Shown here piece after piece: positions 32,988 to 41,388 of a stretch of DNA of 49,518 nucleotides. The notes beneath the pieces are model-generated. The model was not told the DNA's origin. It searched no databases and worked only from the letters and a program-made list of their open reading frames with translations. The position numbers and the translations under genes are program-made. Within the stretch, counting starts at the first letter, position 1, and every line of letters starts with the position of its first letter. Source of the DNA: an uncultured Erysipelotrichaceae bacterium (GTDB lineage Bacteria > Bacillota_I > Bacilli_A > RFN20 > CAG-826); NCBI GenBank assembly GCA_947166565.1, contig CAMVEL010000012.1, forward strand, positions 1 to 49,518. Direction: 5' to 3'.

Positions 32988-34343
32988 TTAGTCGGCAAGA
33001 GTTCCCATCGGATCCCAAGGAGGTAGATGGGTTGGTTCTTTTTTGGTGGTGGCCATTTCCTTTTCGGTAAGCAAATCCTTCCTAACGACGGCTTGATAAA
33101 CGAATTTTTCAAACCAGGAATCGCTCATGACGTAATAGCCATCGAGGCCACCGGTCTTGCCCCAGGAGTTCTCGATCTTCCAACGGGTTGGTTTGCCATC
33201 GACTAGGTCAACACCAACTATGAGCATCGCATGATTCATGGCGGAGGCCTTGAAATCAAGCATGTCGCCCTTATCAAAGTCTGGTTTGAAGTTTAGTCCA
33301 GAGACATAATCATAGGCGTTATCGTCCCATGCGAAGGAATCTCTATCCCTATAGAAGGAAACATCCGAGCCAAACCAAACGGGGAAGCCGCCTTTGAGTT
33401 GGGCGATGATGGCTTCTTTCATCCTCTTCATGGTGACGTTGAGGTGATTGATTCGTTTTCCCTCAATGACGTTTCCAAGATAATCGATGGTGAAGTTCTT
33501 GTTATATGGCTTATCGTCGGTCGGGGAATTGATGAGAGACTGGTATAGACTCATCTCTTTTCCAATGTATTTCTTCTTGAATTCAAGTGGGGTAAGGCCC
33601 ATTTCAACATGGTATTTGTCCTTCTTATCCGTATAGGCGAAATCGAAGGTTTTTGGAGGAATGCCAAAGGCAGCGATGAACATGTTATAGATATCTTTCA
33701 TCGCTTTTTCCTTTTCTTCCCTAGCCTCCTTGAGTTTGCCTTCCTTCACGAGCTTATGGGCGAGCGCGGCAAAGGCGCGAATGCGGCAATTGCACATGAA
33801 GTCGGTTTCGCGGGTATTCTCGGATTGGTATGTTTCGGGGAAGGCGGATTTAGGAAGAAGGCCGTATTTCTCAACGAGGTTCACGAGCATGTCCCATTGC
33901 CCTCCATCGGAAACGGGATCGTTGAGGATAAAGGCAAGAACACGGTCATCATTCGGCCTATCCGCAAGGGAAAGGACGCTTTCTAAGGCAAAATTGGCCT
34001 TTTCGATTTTATCGAAGAGGGAAATATAGTTTTGGGAAAGCTCGAAATTTGAGAGATTCAATTTCTTGGCGACGATTTCGCGAAGGAAGTTGAGGCCAGC
34101 GAATATCCAGCATCTGCCGGAAGCGCGTTGGTTGGTGACAGGCATCGTCTTCACTTCCACCGAGAAAGCCGGATTAACGTCTTTGACGGAGGCGGGGACG
34201 AAGCTAACGGTGGATAAGGCAGTTCTTGATAAGGCACTGCTTAAGACACGGTTGGCCCTATCTTTCATGAATTGTTTTTGGAGGGCATCCTGACTCGCCA
34301 GATCGAGGACCCCTTCTTCTTTCTTTTTCTTTGTAGTGGTCAT
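32988..34343 (-). CDS. pepC: Aminopeptidase C (bleomycin hydrolase family C1B)
   Basis: 451 residues. A cytosolic hexameric cysteine aminopeptidase that trims peptides. The catalytic Cys lies in NQRASGRCWIFAGLNFLRE (about residue 75), the His in MNHAMLIVGVD (about 365) and the Asn in KIENSWGKTG (about 386). ATG 34343 is favoured over 34349 because AAAGGA then sits at a proper distance. Divergent from pepT. Confidence 0.94.
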   Translation of the reverse strand: MTTTKKKKEEGVLDLASQDALQKQFMKDRANRVLSSALSRTALSTVSFVPASVKDVNPAFSVEVKTMPVTNQRASGRCWIFAGLNFLREIVAKKLNLSNFELSQNYISLFDKIEKANFALESVLSLADRPNDDRVLAFILNDPVSDGGQWDMLVNLVEKYGLLPKSAFPETYQSENTRETDFMCNCRIRAFAALAHKLVKEGKLKEAREEKEKAMKDIYNMFIAAFGIPPKTFDFAYTDKKDKYHVEMGLTPLEFKKKYIGKEMSLYQSLINSPTDDKPYNKNFTIDYLGNVIEGKRINHLNVTMKRMKEAIIAQLKGGFPVWFGSDVSFYRDRDSFAWDDNAYDYVSGLNFKPDFDKGDMLDFKASAMNHAMLIVGVDLVDGKPTRWKIENSWGKTGGLDGYYVMSDSWFEKFVYQAVVRKDLLTEKEMATTKKEPTHLPPWDPMGTLAD

Positions 34344-34360
34344 AATCATTTTCCTTTAAA

Positions 34361-34384
34361 ATATGAACAAACATTCATATAATA
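34361..34384. promoter_or_regulatory. Inverted repeat over the pepC promoter
   Basis: ATATGAA (34361-34367) and TTCATAT (34374-34380) flank CAAACA. It overlaps the probable leftward -10 box TATTAT (34379-34384) and lies in the intergenic region shared with pepT. Confidence 0.5.
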
Positions 34385-34435
34385 GGCTTCGTCAAGAACT
34401 TGTCAATCAAATTGCGTAGCAAGGAGGCAAAAACA

Positions 34436-35635
34436 ATGGACAAAGCACTTCAAAGATTCATCGATTACGTCAAAATCGACACCCAAAGCGACGACACCTC
34501 GTTCTCGGTGCCTAGCCAAGCCAAGGAATTAGACCTTTCCAGAAGGCTAATCGCCGATTTGAAGGAAATGGGAATCTACGCTTATTTAAATGAATATGGA
34601 ATCGTCTATGGAAAGCTTCTTGGTGAAGAGGGATTGGACCCAATTGGCTTGAATGCCCACGTCGATACCGCGCTTGAATGCTCGGGGAAAGACGTCAAGC
34701 CTCAGATCATCAAGAATTATGATGGTGGAGTCATCAGGTTAAACGACGAATATTCCATGTCCCCAAAGGAATTCCCGACTTTAGCAGACCATATCGGAGA
34801 TGATTTGGTCGTCACTTCGGGCGACACCCTCCTTGGGGCCGATGATAAAGCGGGTGTCGCCGAAATCATGGCGGTCCTCGATTATTACGTCTCCCATCCT
34901 GAAGTTAAGCACCATACGATCTGCTTCTGCTTCACCCCCGATGAAGAGATCGGAAGGGGGCCAGACCATTTCGACGCGAAGGAATTCGGGGCCAAATACG
35001 CCTATACGGTCGATGGCGGAATCTACGATGAAATCGCCTGCGAAACATTCAATGCCGCCCATGCGGTCGTGCGCATAAAAGGCGTTTCCATCCACCCAGG
35101 GGAAGCCAAAGGGAAGATGGTCAACGCTTCCGATGTCGCCTTCGCCTTTGATAAGGCCCTTCCAGAAAAGAAAAGGCCTCAATTCACCTCGGGATACGAA
35201 GGATTCAACCACCTCGTTGGGATGACCGGCAGCGTGGACTATGCCGAGATGCATTACATCATCCGTAACCATGATTTAGGAAAACTCGAAGAGCAGAAAG
35301 AGGAATTCCGCAAAGCCAGGGAAGCTGCCCTTGCCTTGTTCCCCTCCGCCTCAATCGATTTGGAAATCGGCGATGATTATCGCAACATGAAGGAAATCCT
35401 TGACCGCAATCCAGAGGCTATCGAGAAAGCCAAAAAGGCTTATGAAAAACTTGGAATAAAGATTCGTTTCAACCCGATTAGGGGCGGAACGGATGGAGCG
35501 ACATTCTCCTTCAAAGGTTGCCCAACGCCCAATTTAGGAACCGGTTCTTATAACCACCATGGTCGTTTCGAATACGTCTCGGTTAGGGAATTCAACACGA
35601 TGATTGAGATTCTCAAAGAGATCGTCAAAGCCTAA
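34436..35635 (+). CDS. pepT: Peptidase T (tripeptide aminopeptidase)
   Basis: 399 residues. M20B di-zinc peptidase releasing the N-terminal residue of tripeptides. Metal ligands lie in GLNAHVDTALE (His, about residue 79), LLGADDKAGVAE (Asp, about 141) and TPDEEIGRG (catalytic Glu and ligand, about 174). RGGTDGATFSF and NHHGRFEYV hold further ligand and substrate residues. AAGGAGG lies 8 bases before ATG 34436. With pepC it forms a divergent peptide-use pair. Confidence 0.95.
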   Translation: MDKALQRFIDYVKIDTQSDDTSFSVPSQAKELDLSRRLIADLKEMGIYAYLNEYGIVYGKLLGEEGLDPIGLNAHVDTALECSGKDVKPQIIKNYDGGVIRLNDEYSMSPKEFPTLADHIGDDLVVTSGDTLLGADDKAGVAEIMAVLDYYVSHPEVKHHTICFCFTPDEEIGRGPDHFDAKEFGAKYAYTVDGGIYDEIACETFNAAHAVVRIKGVSIHPGEAKGKMVNASDVAFAFDKALPEKKRPQFTSGYEGFNHLVGMTGSVDYAEMHYIIRNHDLGKLEEQKEEFRKAREAALALFPSASIDLEIGDDYRNMKEILDRNPEAIEKAKKAYEKLGIKIRFNPIRGGTDGATFSFKGCPTPNLGTGSYNHHGRFEYVSVREFNTMIEILKEIVKA

Positions 35636-35650
35636 GAAAAGCGTTCAAAA

Positions 35651-35680
35651 CGAATTGCAAAAACCCTGCAATTCGTTTTT
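35651..35680 (+). terminator. Terminator of pepT
   Basis: CGAATTGCA (35651-35659) pairs with TGCAATTCG (35667-35675), followed by T5. Confidence 0.92.
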
Positions 35681-35778
35681 ATTTTCCTTGCAAAACCCGA
35701 ATATTTGCATGTTTTTGAATACGCCTATTTTGAGCAAGAAAAAAGGTGGGATTGGAGCCCACCTATTGATTTTCAATT

Positions 35779-35853
35779 TGGCTGGGGTGACTGGGATCGG
35801 ACCAGTGTATGCGGGTTTCAGAGACCCGTGCCTTACCGCTTGGCTACACCCCA
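35779..35853 (-). tRNA. tRNA-Gln(CTG)
   Basis: 75 bases with encoded CCA. Acceptor TGGGGTG/CACCCCA, anticodon loop CTCTGAA in stem CGGGT/ACCCG gives CTG, T-loop GGTCCGATCCC. A separate CTG-reading Gln tRNA fits the moderate GC. Confidence 0.95.
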
Positions 35854-35960
35854 AGGCAAGAGAAAGTATACTCAACTAGGAAAACCGCGCAAGAGCGAAA
35901 TTTCTCCTGCTTGCGTATACTCGTGATTTCCTATTTTATTTATTCCTCCGTTTTTTAGGC

Positions 35961-35966
35961 TATAAT
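35961..35966 (+). promoter_or_regulatory. -10 box of the Pcp-like gene
   Basis: TATAAT 28 bases before ATG 35994, with AGGAGA between. No convincing -35 is seen. Confidence 0.55.
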
Positions 35967-35993
35967 ATTTATAGATATCAGGAGATATTAACG

Positions 35994-36536
35994 ATGAAGA
36001 TTCTCGTTGTGGGCTTTCCAAAATATGCTGACCAACCAGTGAATACCTCGGAACTTTTATTGCCGAGACTAAAAAGGGATGGAATCGCAACCGCGTTGTT
36101 GCCGGTTGAATACGATAAGGCGATTTCCGTCTTTAACGAAGCGGTCGACAAAGAGAAACCGGAGGCGGTTTTGATTCTCGCCCTTTCCCCATTCGTCCAA
36201 CGTCCGACCCTTGAGACATACGCCTATAATCAGATGAGTTCCGTCCAACCAGATGAAGCTGGGATCGTGCGTCAAAACGAAGCCATCCATGAAGATGGCC
36301 TCCCCTCATATCAAAGCTCCCACGATTTATTCTCGCTCCAGCAATACGTTCTTTCCCAAGGTGAGAAGGTCGATATAGCGATTGACCCAGGAAGGTTCGT
36401 GGCTAATGCCGTCTATTACGAAGCCCTCTATAAGAAAAATAGCGCGGTCCTTCTCCACGTTCCAAGCGAGAAGAACTATGCGCTTGACGATACTTTAGAA
36501 ACCGTTAACAGGATTCTTGATTATCTAGATTATTAA
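35994..36536 (+). CDS. Pyroglutamyl-peptidase I-like protein lacking the catalytic cysteine
   Basis: 180 residues, shorter than Pcp (about 200-215). The start MKILVVGFPKYADQPVNTSE and the C-terminal DPGRFVANAVYYEALY and AVLLHVPSEKN follow peptidase family C15. In active enzymes the motif before the helix reads AG-x-x-V/L-C-N. Here it is PGRFVAN, so the nucleophilic Cys is Ala. The Glu (in LETYAYN) and His (in LHVPS) of the triad are kept. It is thus probably a non-peptidase or binding protein. AGGAGA lies 9 bases before ATG. It is followed by its own terminator. Confidence 0.8.
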   Translation: MKILVVGFPKYADQPVNTSELLLPRLKRDGIATALLPVEYDKAISVFNEAVDKEKPEAVLILALSPFVQRPTLETYAYNQMSSVQPDEAGIVRQNEAIHEDGLPSYQSSHDLFSLQQYVLSQGEKVDIAIDPGRFVANAVYYEALYKKNSAVLLHVPSEKNYALDDTLETVNRILDYLDY

Positions 36537-36539
36537 TGC

Positions 36540-36686
36540 CTAAGCGGCATCGTAATGATCCTTATAGGAAGTAGAGCTCGCGGCTAGTCCCGAGCTCTTT
36601 TCATTTTTGTTTGGGGCATAATCCTCTCCGCCTTGGCGGAAGGAGGTCCCTTTGTATTTACGGTATTTCTTCTTTTTCTTAACCAT
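36540..36686 (-). CDS. Possible 48-residue basic protein antisense to terminator
   Basis: MVKKKKKYRKYKGTSFRQGG, then a hydrophilic Ser/Ala-rich tail ending YKDHYDAA. The codons are well formed, but the frame contains the terminator hairpin of the neighbouring gene and has only a distant AAAGG before ATG 36686. It could be a ribosome- or RNA-binding micro-protein or chance. Confidence 0.35.
   Translation of the reverse strand: MVKKKKKYRKYKGTSFRQGGEDYAPNKNEKSSGLAASSTSYKDHYDAA
36573..36600 (+). terminator. Terminator of the Pcp-like gene
   Basis: AGAGCTCG (36573-36580) pairs with CGAGCTCT (36591-36598), followed by TTTTC. Confidence 0.8.
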
Positions 36687-36757
36687 TGCCCATCTATTTT
36701 ACCTTTCATGAAGGAAAGGTTCGAGAGAAAAACGTATAATTAGGGAGGAGGAAAAAC

Positions 36758-37303
36758 ATGAAAGCCTTAATTACCTTAGCAAACGGCTTCGAACAAACCG
36801 AAGCCCTAACCACCATGGACATCTTTTGCCGTAGCGGAATGATTGAGCCAACCCTTGCTTCAATTGATGGGAATATCGAAGTCACTTCTTCTATGGGGCT
36901 TGTCGTCAAAGCCCATAAATTATTGAAGGAAATCAATCCCGATGAATACGATTTCCTCGTTCTTCCTGGAGGAAAGAAAGGTGTTGATAATCTTTTAGCG
37001 TCAAAGGAAGTCAAGGAATTGATTAAGGGCTTTAAGGATAATAATAAGGACGTGTATGCAATATGCGCAGCCCCAAGCATCCTTGGGAAATATGGATATC
37101 TTAAAGGACTTAACTATACCGTCTACCCAGGTTTTGAAGGCGATTACGGGAATTTGGTAAACGAAGGTGTTGTCCAAGATAAGAATATGATCACCGGCAG
37201 AGCGATGGCCTTCACGATTGATTTTGCCCTAAAAATCGTCGAAGCCCATTGTGGGAAGGAAGTCGCGGATAAAGTCCTATATTCCGCGAGAGGGCACATC
37301 TAG
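36758..37303 (+). CDS. DJ-1/PfpI family protein
   Basis: 181 residues. The nucleophile elbow VYAICAAPSILG (Cys about 106) and the Glu in NGFEQTEAL (about 14) are the family hallmarks. Members act as deglycases/glyoxalases or chaperones; ThiJ-like members in Bacillota are often of unknown role. AGGGAGGAGG before ATG 36758 is very strong, and TATAAT lies 21 bases further up. Confidence 0.93.
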   Translation: MKALITLANGFEQTEALTTMDIFCRSGMIEPTLASIDGNIEVTSSMGLVVKAHKLLKEINPDEYDFLVLPGGKKGVDNLLASKEVKELIKGFKDNNKDVYAICAAPSILGKYGYLKGLNYTVYPGFEGDYGNLVNEGVVQDKNMITGRAMAFTIDFALKIVEAHCGKEVADKVLYSARGHI

Positions 37304-37331
37304 ACTATTTCCAAAGGAAAAGCATTCTCTT

Positions 37332-37337
37332 TATAAT
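37332..37337 (+). promoter_or_regulatory. -10 box for a leaderless CBS mRNA
   Basis: TATAAT ends exactly 7 bases before ATG 37345. TTTCCA lies 18 bases upstream. There is no Shine-Dalgarno. Confidence 0.55.
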
Positions 37338-37344
37338 TAGACCC

Positions 37345-37755
37345 ATGAAAGCAAAAGATTTAGCAACCGCGAAAGCGAAGGTCGTTCATTTGTTTAACGA
37401 CATGACCATTGATGAAGCCTTAAAGGTTCTTTTGAAGAGTAACCTCGCTTCCATTCCCGTTTTGGAAAGGGATAGCAACCGTTATCTTTATTCTCTTTCC
37501 GCCTTTGCGATCCTTAAGAAGGTCGCAAACGGAAGAGAAAATCCAGACGTATACAAAGAACCGATTTCTAGCGTCTCACTTGAAAGGTTCATCGTTCCCT
37601 GCACTTTGGATACCGAAATCGATAACCTGATCGATTTGGTAGTCAGTCAGAACTTCGTACCTTTAGTCGATGCTTCCGGAACCTTTCAAGGCATCGTCAC
37701 CCGTAAAGCGGTTATCAATTATATGAGTGATAGACTTTCTGAATCCGAGGAATAA
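37345..37755 (+). CDS. Tandem CBS-domain protein
   Basis: 136 residues, two CBS motifs (about 8-60 and 78-130) and nothing else. Such free pairs bind adenine nucleotides and act as energy sensors. The second ends FVPLVDASGTFQGIVTRKAV, the usual CBS pattern. It is followed after two bases by the Mrp gene, whose Shine-Dalgarno GAGGA lies in its last codons, so both are co-translated. Confidence 0.9.
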   Translation: MKAKDLATAKAKVVHLFNDMTIDEALKVLLKSNLASIPVLERDSNRYLYSLSAFAILKKVANGRENPDVYKEPISSVSLERFIVPCTLDTEIDNLIDLVVSQNFVPLVDASGTFQGIVTRKAVINYMSDRLSESEE

Positions 37756-37757
37756 AA

Positions 37758-38546
37758 ATGAACGATCAAGATGGAAAGAGCATGTTGCTCGAACAAAACC
37801 AGAATTCCAACATTAAAAAAGTTATTGGCGTAGTTTCTGGAAAAGGGGGCGTTGGTAAATCCCTCACCACTTCTTTATTAGCGGTTAGAGCTAGGCAAGA
37901 GGGAAAGAAAGTCGCGATTATCGACGCGGATATCACCGGTCCTTCCATACCAAAGATTTTTGGCTTAACGGAAATGCTTACGGGAACCGAGAAATCGATT
38001 TACCCCGCGAAAACCAAATCAGGGATCGAAGTCGTCTCCTTGAACCTCATGACCGATGACCCAGGTTCACCTGTTATTTGGAGAGGCCCAGTGATCTCCG
38101 GATTGGTAAGACAATTTTGGACCGACGTCGAATATGGCGAAATCGATGAGTTATATGTCGATATGCCACCAGGAACTGGAGACGTTCCATTGACGGTTTT
38201 CCAATCTCTTCCTGTTGATGCGATTGTCGTCGTTGCCACTCCTCAAGATCTAGTCTCCATGATTGTGGAGAAAGCTGTTAGGATGGCCGCCATGATGGAT
38301 ATCCCTGTCATCGGTTTGGTCATGAACATGGCTTATATGGTCTGCCCAAAATGCGGTGATAAATTATATCCGTTTGGAGAAGGTAAGGCTCAGGAACTTG
38401 CAGACAAATTCTCCATTCCATTCGTTGCTGAACTCCCGATCGAGAAGGAATTCTCCGAGGCCTGTGACAACGGCCAAATCGAGGAGAAAGACGTTCCTGA
38501 GATTGCCGAAATAAGTGAGGCCATTCATCGCCTCCACAAACGTTAA
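37758..38546 (+). CDS. Mrp/ApbC family P-loop ATPase, iron-sulfur cluster carrier
   Basis: 262 residues. The deviant Walker A VVSGKGGVGKSLTTSLL (about residues 25-41), IIDADITGPSIPKIFG, and YVDMPPGTGD are the marks of Mrp/Nbp35 proteins. CPKCGDKLYPFGEGKA (about 195-210) is the Cys pair that holds the bridging 4Fe-4S cluster in the dimer. The N-terminal DUF59/MIP18 part of longer Mrp proteins is absent. It is in an operon with the CBS protein. Confidence 0.93.
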   Translation: MNDQDGKSMLLEQNQNSNIKKVIGVVSGKGGVGKSLTTSLLAVRARQEGKKVAIIDADITGPSIPKIFGLTEMLTGTEKSIYPAKTKSGIEVVSLNLMTDDPGSPVIWRGPVISGLVRQFWTDVEYGEIDELYVDMPPGTGDVPLTVFQSLPVDAIVVVATPQDLVSMIVEKAVRMAAMMDIPVIGLVMNMAYMVCPKCGDKLYPFGEGKAQELADKFSIPFVAELPIEKEFSEACDNGQIEEKDVPEIAEISEAIHRLHKR

Positions 38547-38566
38547 AACCGTTCAAAAAAACTTCT

Positions 38567-38615
38567 AAAACCCTGCAATTTTAAATCTTATAGCGAATTA
38601 TTGCAGGGTTTTTCT
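38567..38615 (+). terminator. Terminator of the CBS-mrp operon
   Basis: AAAACCCTGCAAT (38567-38579) pairs perfectly with ATTGCAGGGTTTT (38600-38612), loop of 20 bases. Confidence 0.85.
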
Positions 38616-38981
38616 TTTATCTACCTATTTGAATATGAATCTTCTTTTTTCATACTCATAAAGCCTGAAATTGGCCCGTCTGACCCGCCTGCTGATGGGA
38701 GACAGAAGAGCCCCTTGTTATTCCGAAAATGGAACCCCTTAATTGCCACAGGTACTTATACCAAATTTAACCAAAAGCATAAATAAAATTGGAAGCACTT
38801 CTATCAAAGCTTCGCCTATCTGTTCTATACGCTTCCTTCATCTTTCGTCCTTTTAAAAGTAGACTGCGATACAATGGATTATCAGTTTAGAAAGATTAGC
38901 TCATAATCAATTAGCCATCACAAATGAATACTTGTTTCGCTTTTATTTTTATTGACGAAATTCCGGATATCGTTTTAGCGA

Positions 38982-39007
38982 ACAAAAAGGCTATCTCAAC
39001 GATAGCC
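38982..39007 (-). terminator. Terminator of msrA
   Basis: GGCTATC (38989-38995) pairs with GATAGCC (39001-39007). On the minus strand TTTTTGTT follows. Confidence 0.88.
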
Positions 39008-39029
39008 TAATTGCTTGTAGATATATAGC

Positions 39030-39518
39030 TTATTTCCGTTCTTCCGGTTTTAGTTTAGCCATGTTGATATGGCAATATCCGGCTGGGTTTTTATTGAGGT
39101 AATCCTGATGGTATTCCTCGGCCTTATAGAATGTCGCGAGTTGCTTGACCTCAATTTTGTAATCTGGTCTAAGGGCCTTTTTGAAGTAATCGAGGACGAT
39201 TTGCTTGTCGGCCTCATCTTCATAATAGACCCCGCTGCGATATTGAAGGCCTTCGTCTTCGCCTTGCTTGTTAACCGCGTATGGATCAACGACGCGGAGG
39301 AAGAGTTCGAGAATCGAAGTTAATGGAAGGATTGATTCATCATATTCGATTTCCACGGTTTCAGCAGAGGTGTCCCTGCCTTCCTTTAGATCTTTATATG
39401 AAGGATTATCCAAATTACCGTTCGCATAACCAACCCGCGTGGAAAGGACGCCTTTGGCCATGGAAAAGAATTTCTCCATGCCCCAGAAACAACCTCCGGC
39501 TAGGTAAATTCGCTTCAT
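39030..39518 (-). CDS. msrA: Peptide-methionine (S)-S-oxide reductase
   Basis: 162 residues. It repairs oxidised methionine. The catalytic Cys lies in AGGCFWGMEKFF (residue 10), and the substrate-binding region is YHQDYL with the preceding GLQYRSGVYY. There is no fused MsrB. It follows the Ser/Glu-rich lipoprotein gene by 54 bases, with an imperfect hairpin in between. Confidence 0.96.
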   Translation of the reverse strand: MKRIYLAGGCFWGMEKFFSMAKGVLSTRVGYANGNLDNPSYKDLKEGRDTSAETVEIEYDESILPLTSILELFLRVVDPYAVNKQGEDEGLQYRSGVYYEDEADKQIVLDYFKKALRPDYKIEVKQLATFYKAEEYHQDYLNKNPAGYCHINMAKLKPEERK

Positions 39519-39572
39519 TTTGATTATCCTCTTATAACAACCGTTTTTAGCTAAATAATGGAAAACGGTAGT

Positions 39573-41102
39573 TTATTCGGCGGCGACGAAGTTGACGATC
39601 AAAGCATCGATATAAAGAGCATTCTCGTGGCTGCGAACACCGAAATAGGTCGTTCCTTCAGGGAAATCGTCGAAGGTGTATTCGAGGACATTGGTGCTTT
39701 GATCATATTGGATCGAACCAGCCATCTTGGCACTTCCATCATACATCGCGGAGATATCAAACGCCTTGGTATCCGCATAGACATCAAGAACGCGGATTTG
39801 ATAGGTTTCAGCGTTGAAAACAACAGTGATAGAATCAATGACCAAGTTATTTGGGTTAGAAGTCATTGTCAAACCGGAACCGCTCTTGCCGCGAAGTTGG
39901 ATCGAATCATAGGTTCCAGCCGCGACGGCCTTATAGGAAACGCCGTTTTTGGCAGTGTAGGTTAGGGTGTTGTAGTTGGATCCGCTTGTTCCGAATCCAG
40001 CGCCAGTCAAAACATTGACATAATCGCCTTCTCCTGGAATTTCTGGTTGTTCTGGCTCTTCCTCTTCTGGAAGGGAGAAATAGACATCGATGAAGTTGCC
40101 GACATCGCTCCAGCCAACATCGACGGAAACCCATTTCTCGGAGTCTCCTTTGGTGTAATAACCATCATCATCCAAAACAAATCCATCGGCGACTAATAGC
40201 TCGATGTAATCCTCGGAAAGATCGTAAAGATAACCATCGTTGAAATAAATATCCCCGTAGCCCTCTTCTTCAAAGTACTCGCTGTAATCTGTCCAGCCGT
40301 CATTAATACCAAATTTGAGGAAAGGAAGAGCGAAGCCGAAACAATCGTTCATTAGCTTAAGATCCGCTTCGCTCCAAGCGGTATCAGAGGTCAAACTGTT
40401 ACCGAAAGTATCGTTTGTATCATAGACATATACTTCCAAGAGAGAAGGTTCTTCATCGGCTTCATCGGCGTAAACTAAGGAAATATCGAATTCCAATCCG
40501 CTTTCGCGTGCTTCGTCAACGACCAAAGAAAAACTTCCAAATAAGGAATCGACATAATACTCTTGGTAATCGTTAGCGGAAAGAAGGTCGAAGAATTCTT
40601 CTTCATGAGTGGCTTCCATAACGATGAGAGCGTATTTCCAAGTCTCCTCATCACCTTCAAAGGAAGTATAGGCAAATCCATAGTCGAGGTCTTCGAGGAA
40701 AGCTGGAGCTTCTGGCAAAGTAGCATCGGTGAAGGCTTCCGCAGGGAAAGTATCGGAATAAGCGAGGTTCTCACTTGAATACAGCTCGCAAGCGAGATCG
40801 TACCAATCGACTTCTTCTTCGGAAGAGGAGGCCTCTTCACTAGATTCTTCGGAGGATTCACTTGGATCGACGGAAGGCTCAGATTGCTCTTCGGAGGAAT
40901 CGCCAGATTCTACTGGGGATTCGCTACTTTCATCGCTTGTAACGGATTCAGCGGAGGTTTCGCTTTCTTTGGAATCCTCGCTGGTCAAGGAGGAAGAATC
41001 GCCCTGTTTGGATTCGCTGCTGGTGTTTGATGAGGAATTCCCGCCGCAAGCAACAAGCAACGCGGAGAGGGAAAGAATTAGGGGTAAGTATTTGATTTTC
41101 AT
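39573..41102 (-). CDS. Ser/Glu-rich surface lipoprotein
   Basis: 509 residues. Signal peptide and lipobox ALLVACGG put the lipidated Cys at about residue 19. Residues 22-98 are a low-complexity Ser/Glu/Asp spacer. The globular part begins at VDWYDLACELYSSENLAYSD and ends with a beta-rich domain (about 380-508, LTYTAKNGVSYKAVAAGTYD and TTYFGVRSHENALYIDALIV) that resembles jelly-roll surface domains. No enzyme motif is seen. ATG 41102 is chosen for its signal peptide and AAAGG upstream. Confidence 0.85.
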   Translation of the reverse strand: MKIKYLPLILSLSALLVACGGNSSSNTSSESKQGDSSSLTSEDSKESETSAESVTSDESSESPVESGDSSEEQSEPSVDPSESSEESSEEASSSEEEVDWYDLACELYSSENLAYSDTFPAEAFTDATLPEAPAFLEDLDYGFAYTSFEGDEETWKYALIVMEATHEEEFFDLLSANDYQEYYVDSLFGSFSLVVDEARESGLEFDISLVYADEADEEPSLLEVYVYDTNDTFGNSLTSDTAWSEADLKLMNDCFGFALPFLKFGINDGWTDYSEYFEEEGYGDIYFNDGYLYDLSEDYIELLVADGFVLDDDGYYTKGDSEKWVSVDVGWSDVGNFIDVYFSLPEEEEPEQPEIPGEGDYVNVLTGAGFGTSGSNYNTLTYTAKNGVSYKAVAAGTYDSIQLRGKSGSGLTMTSNPNNLVIDSITVVFNAETYQIRVLDVYADTKAFDISAMYDGSAKMAGSIQYDQSTNVLEYTFDDFPEGTTYFGVRSHENALYIDALIVNFVAAE

Positions 41103-41388
41103 AAATAACACCTTTCTTTTGCGGAATAATCCTTCACCCATTTAGGCAGTTTTTCAAGGTTTTTTGTTTAACAAAAATATGAAACCGCTTTTATGAAAGG
41201 AAACGCGATAAACCCAACAATTTTGAGTAACTGGAATTATTTAGAGCAAGACGAAAGAAGAGAGGTTTTTATTGAAAACTTCAAAATAATATTTTTTCGA
41301 ATAAACAATCTTTGGCAAAGCCGAAAGAAAAAAGGTGCCATAGCACACATTAGGAACAATCGATTTTCGATACAGGGGTCGCTTATTT

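Larger units (their letters stand above)
38547..39029. other. Gene-free 0.48 kb
   Basis: Apart from the two terminators I see nothing with coding character. About 38680-38765 is GC-richer than the rest and may be decayed foreign sequence. Confidence 0.5.
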
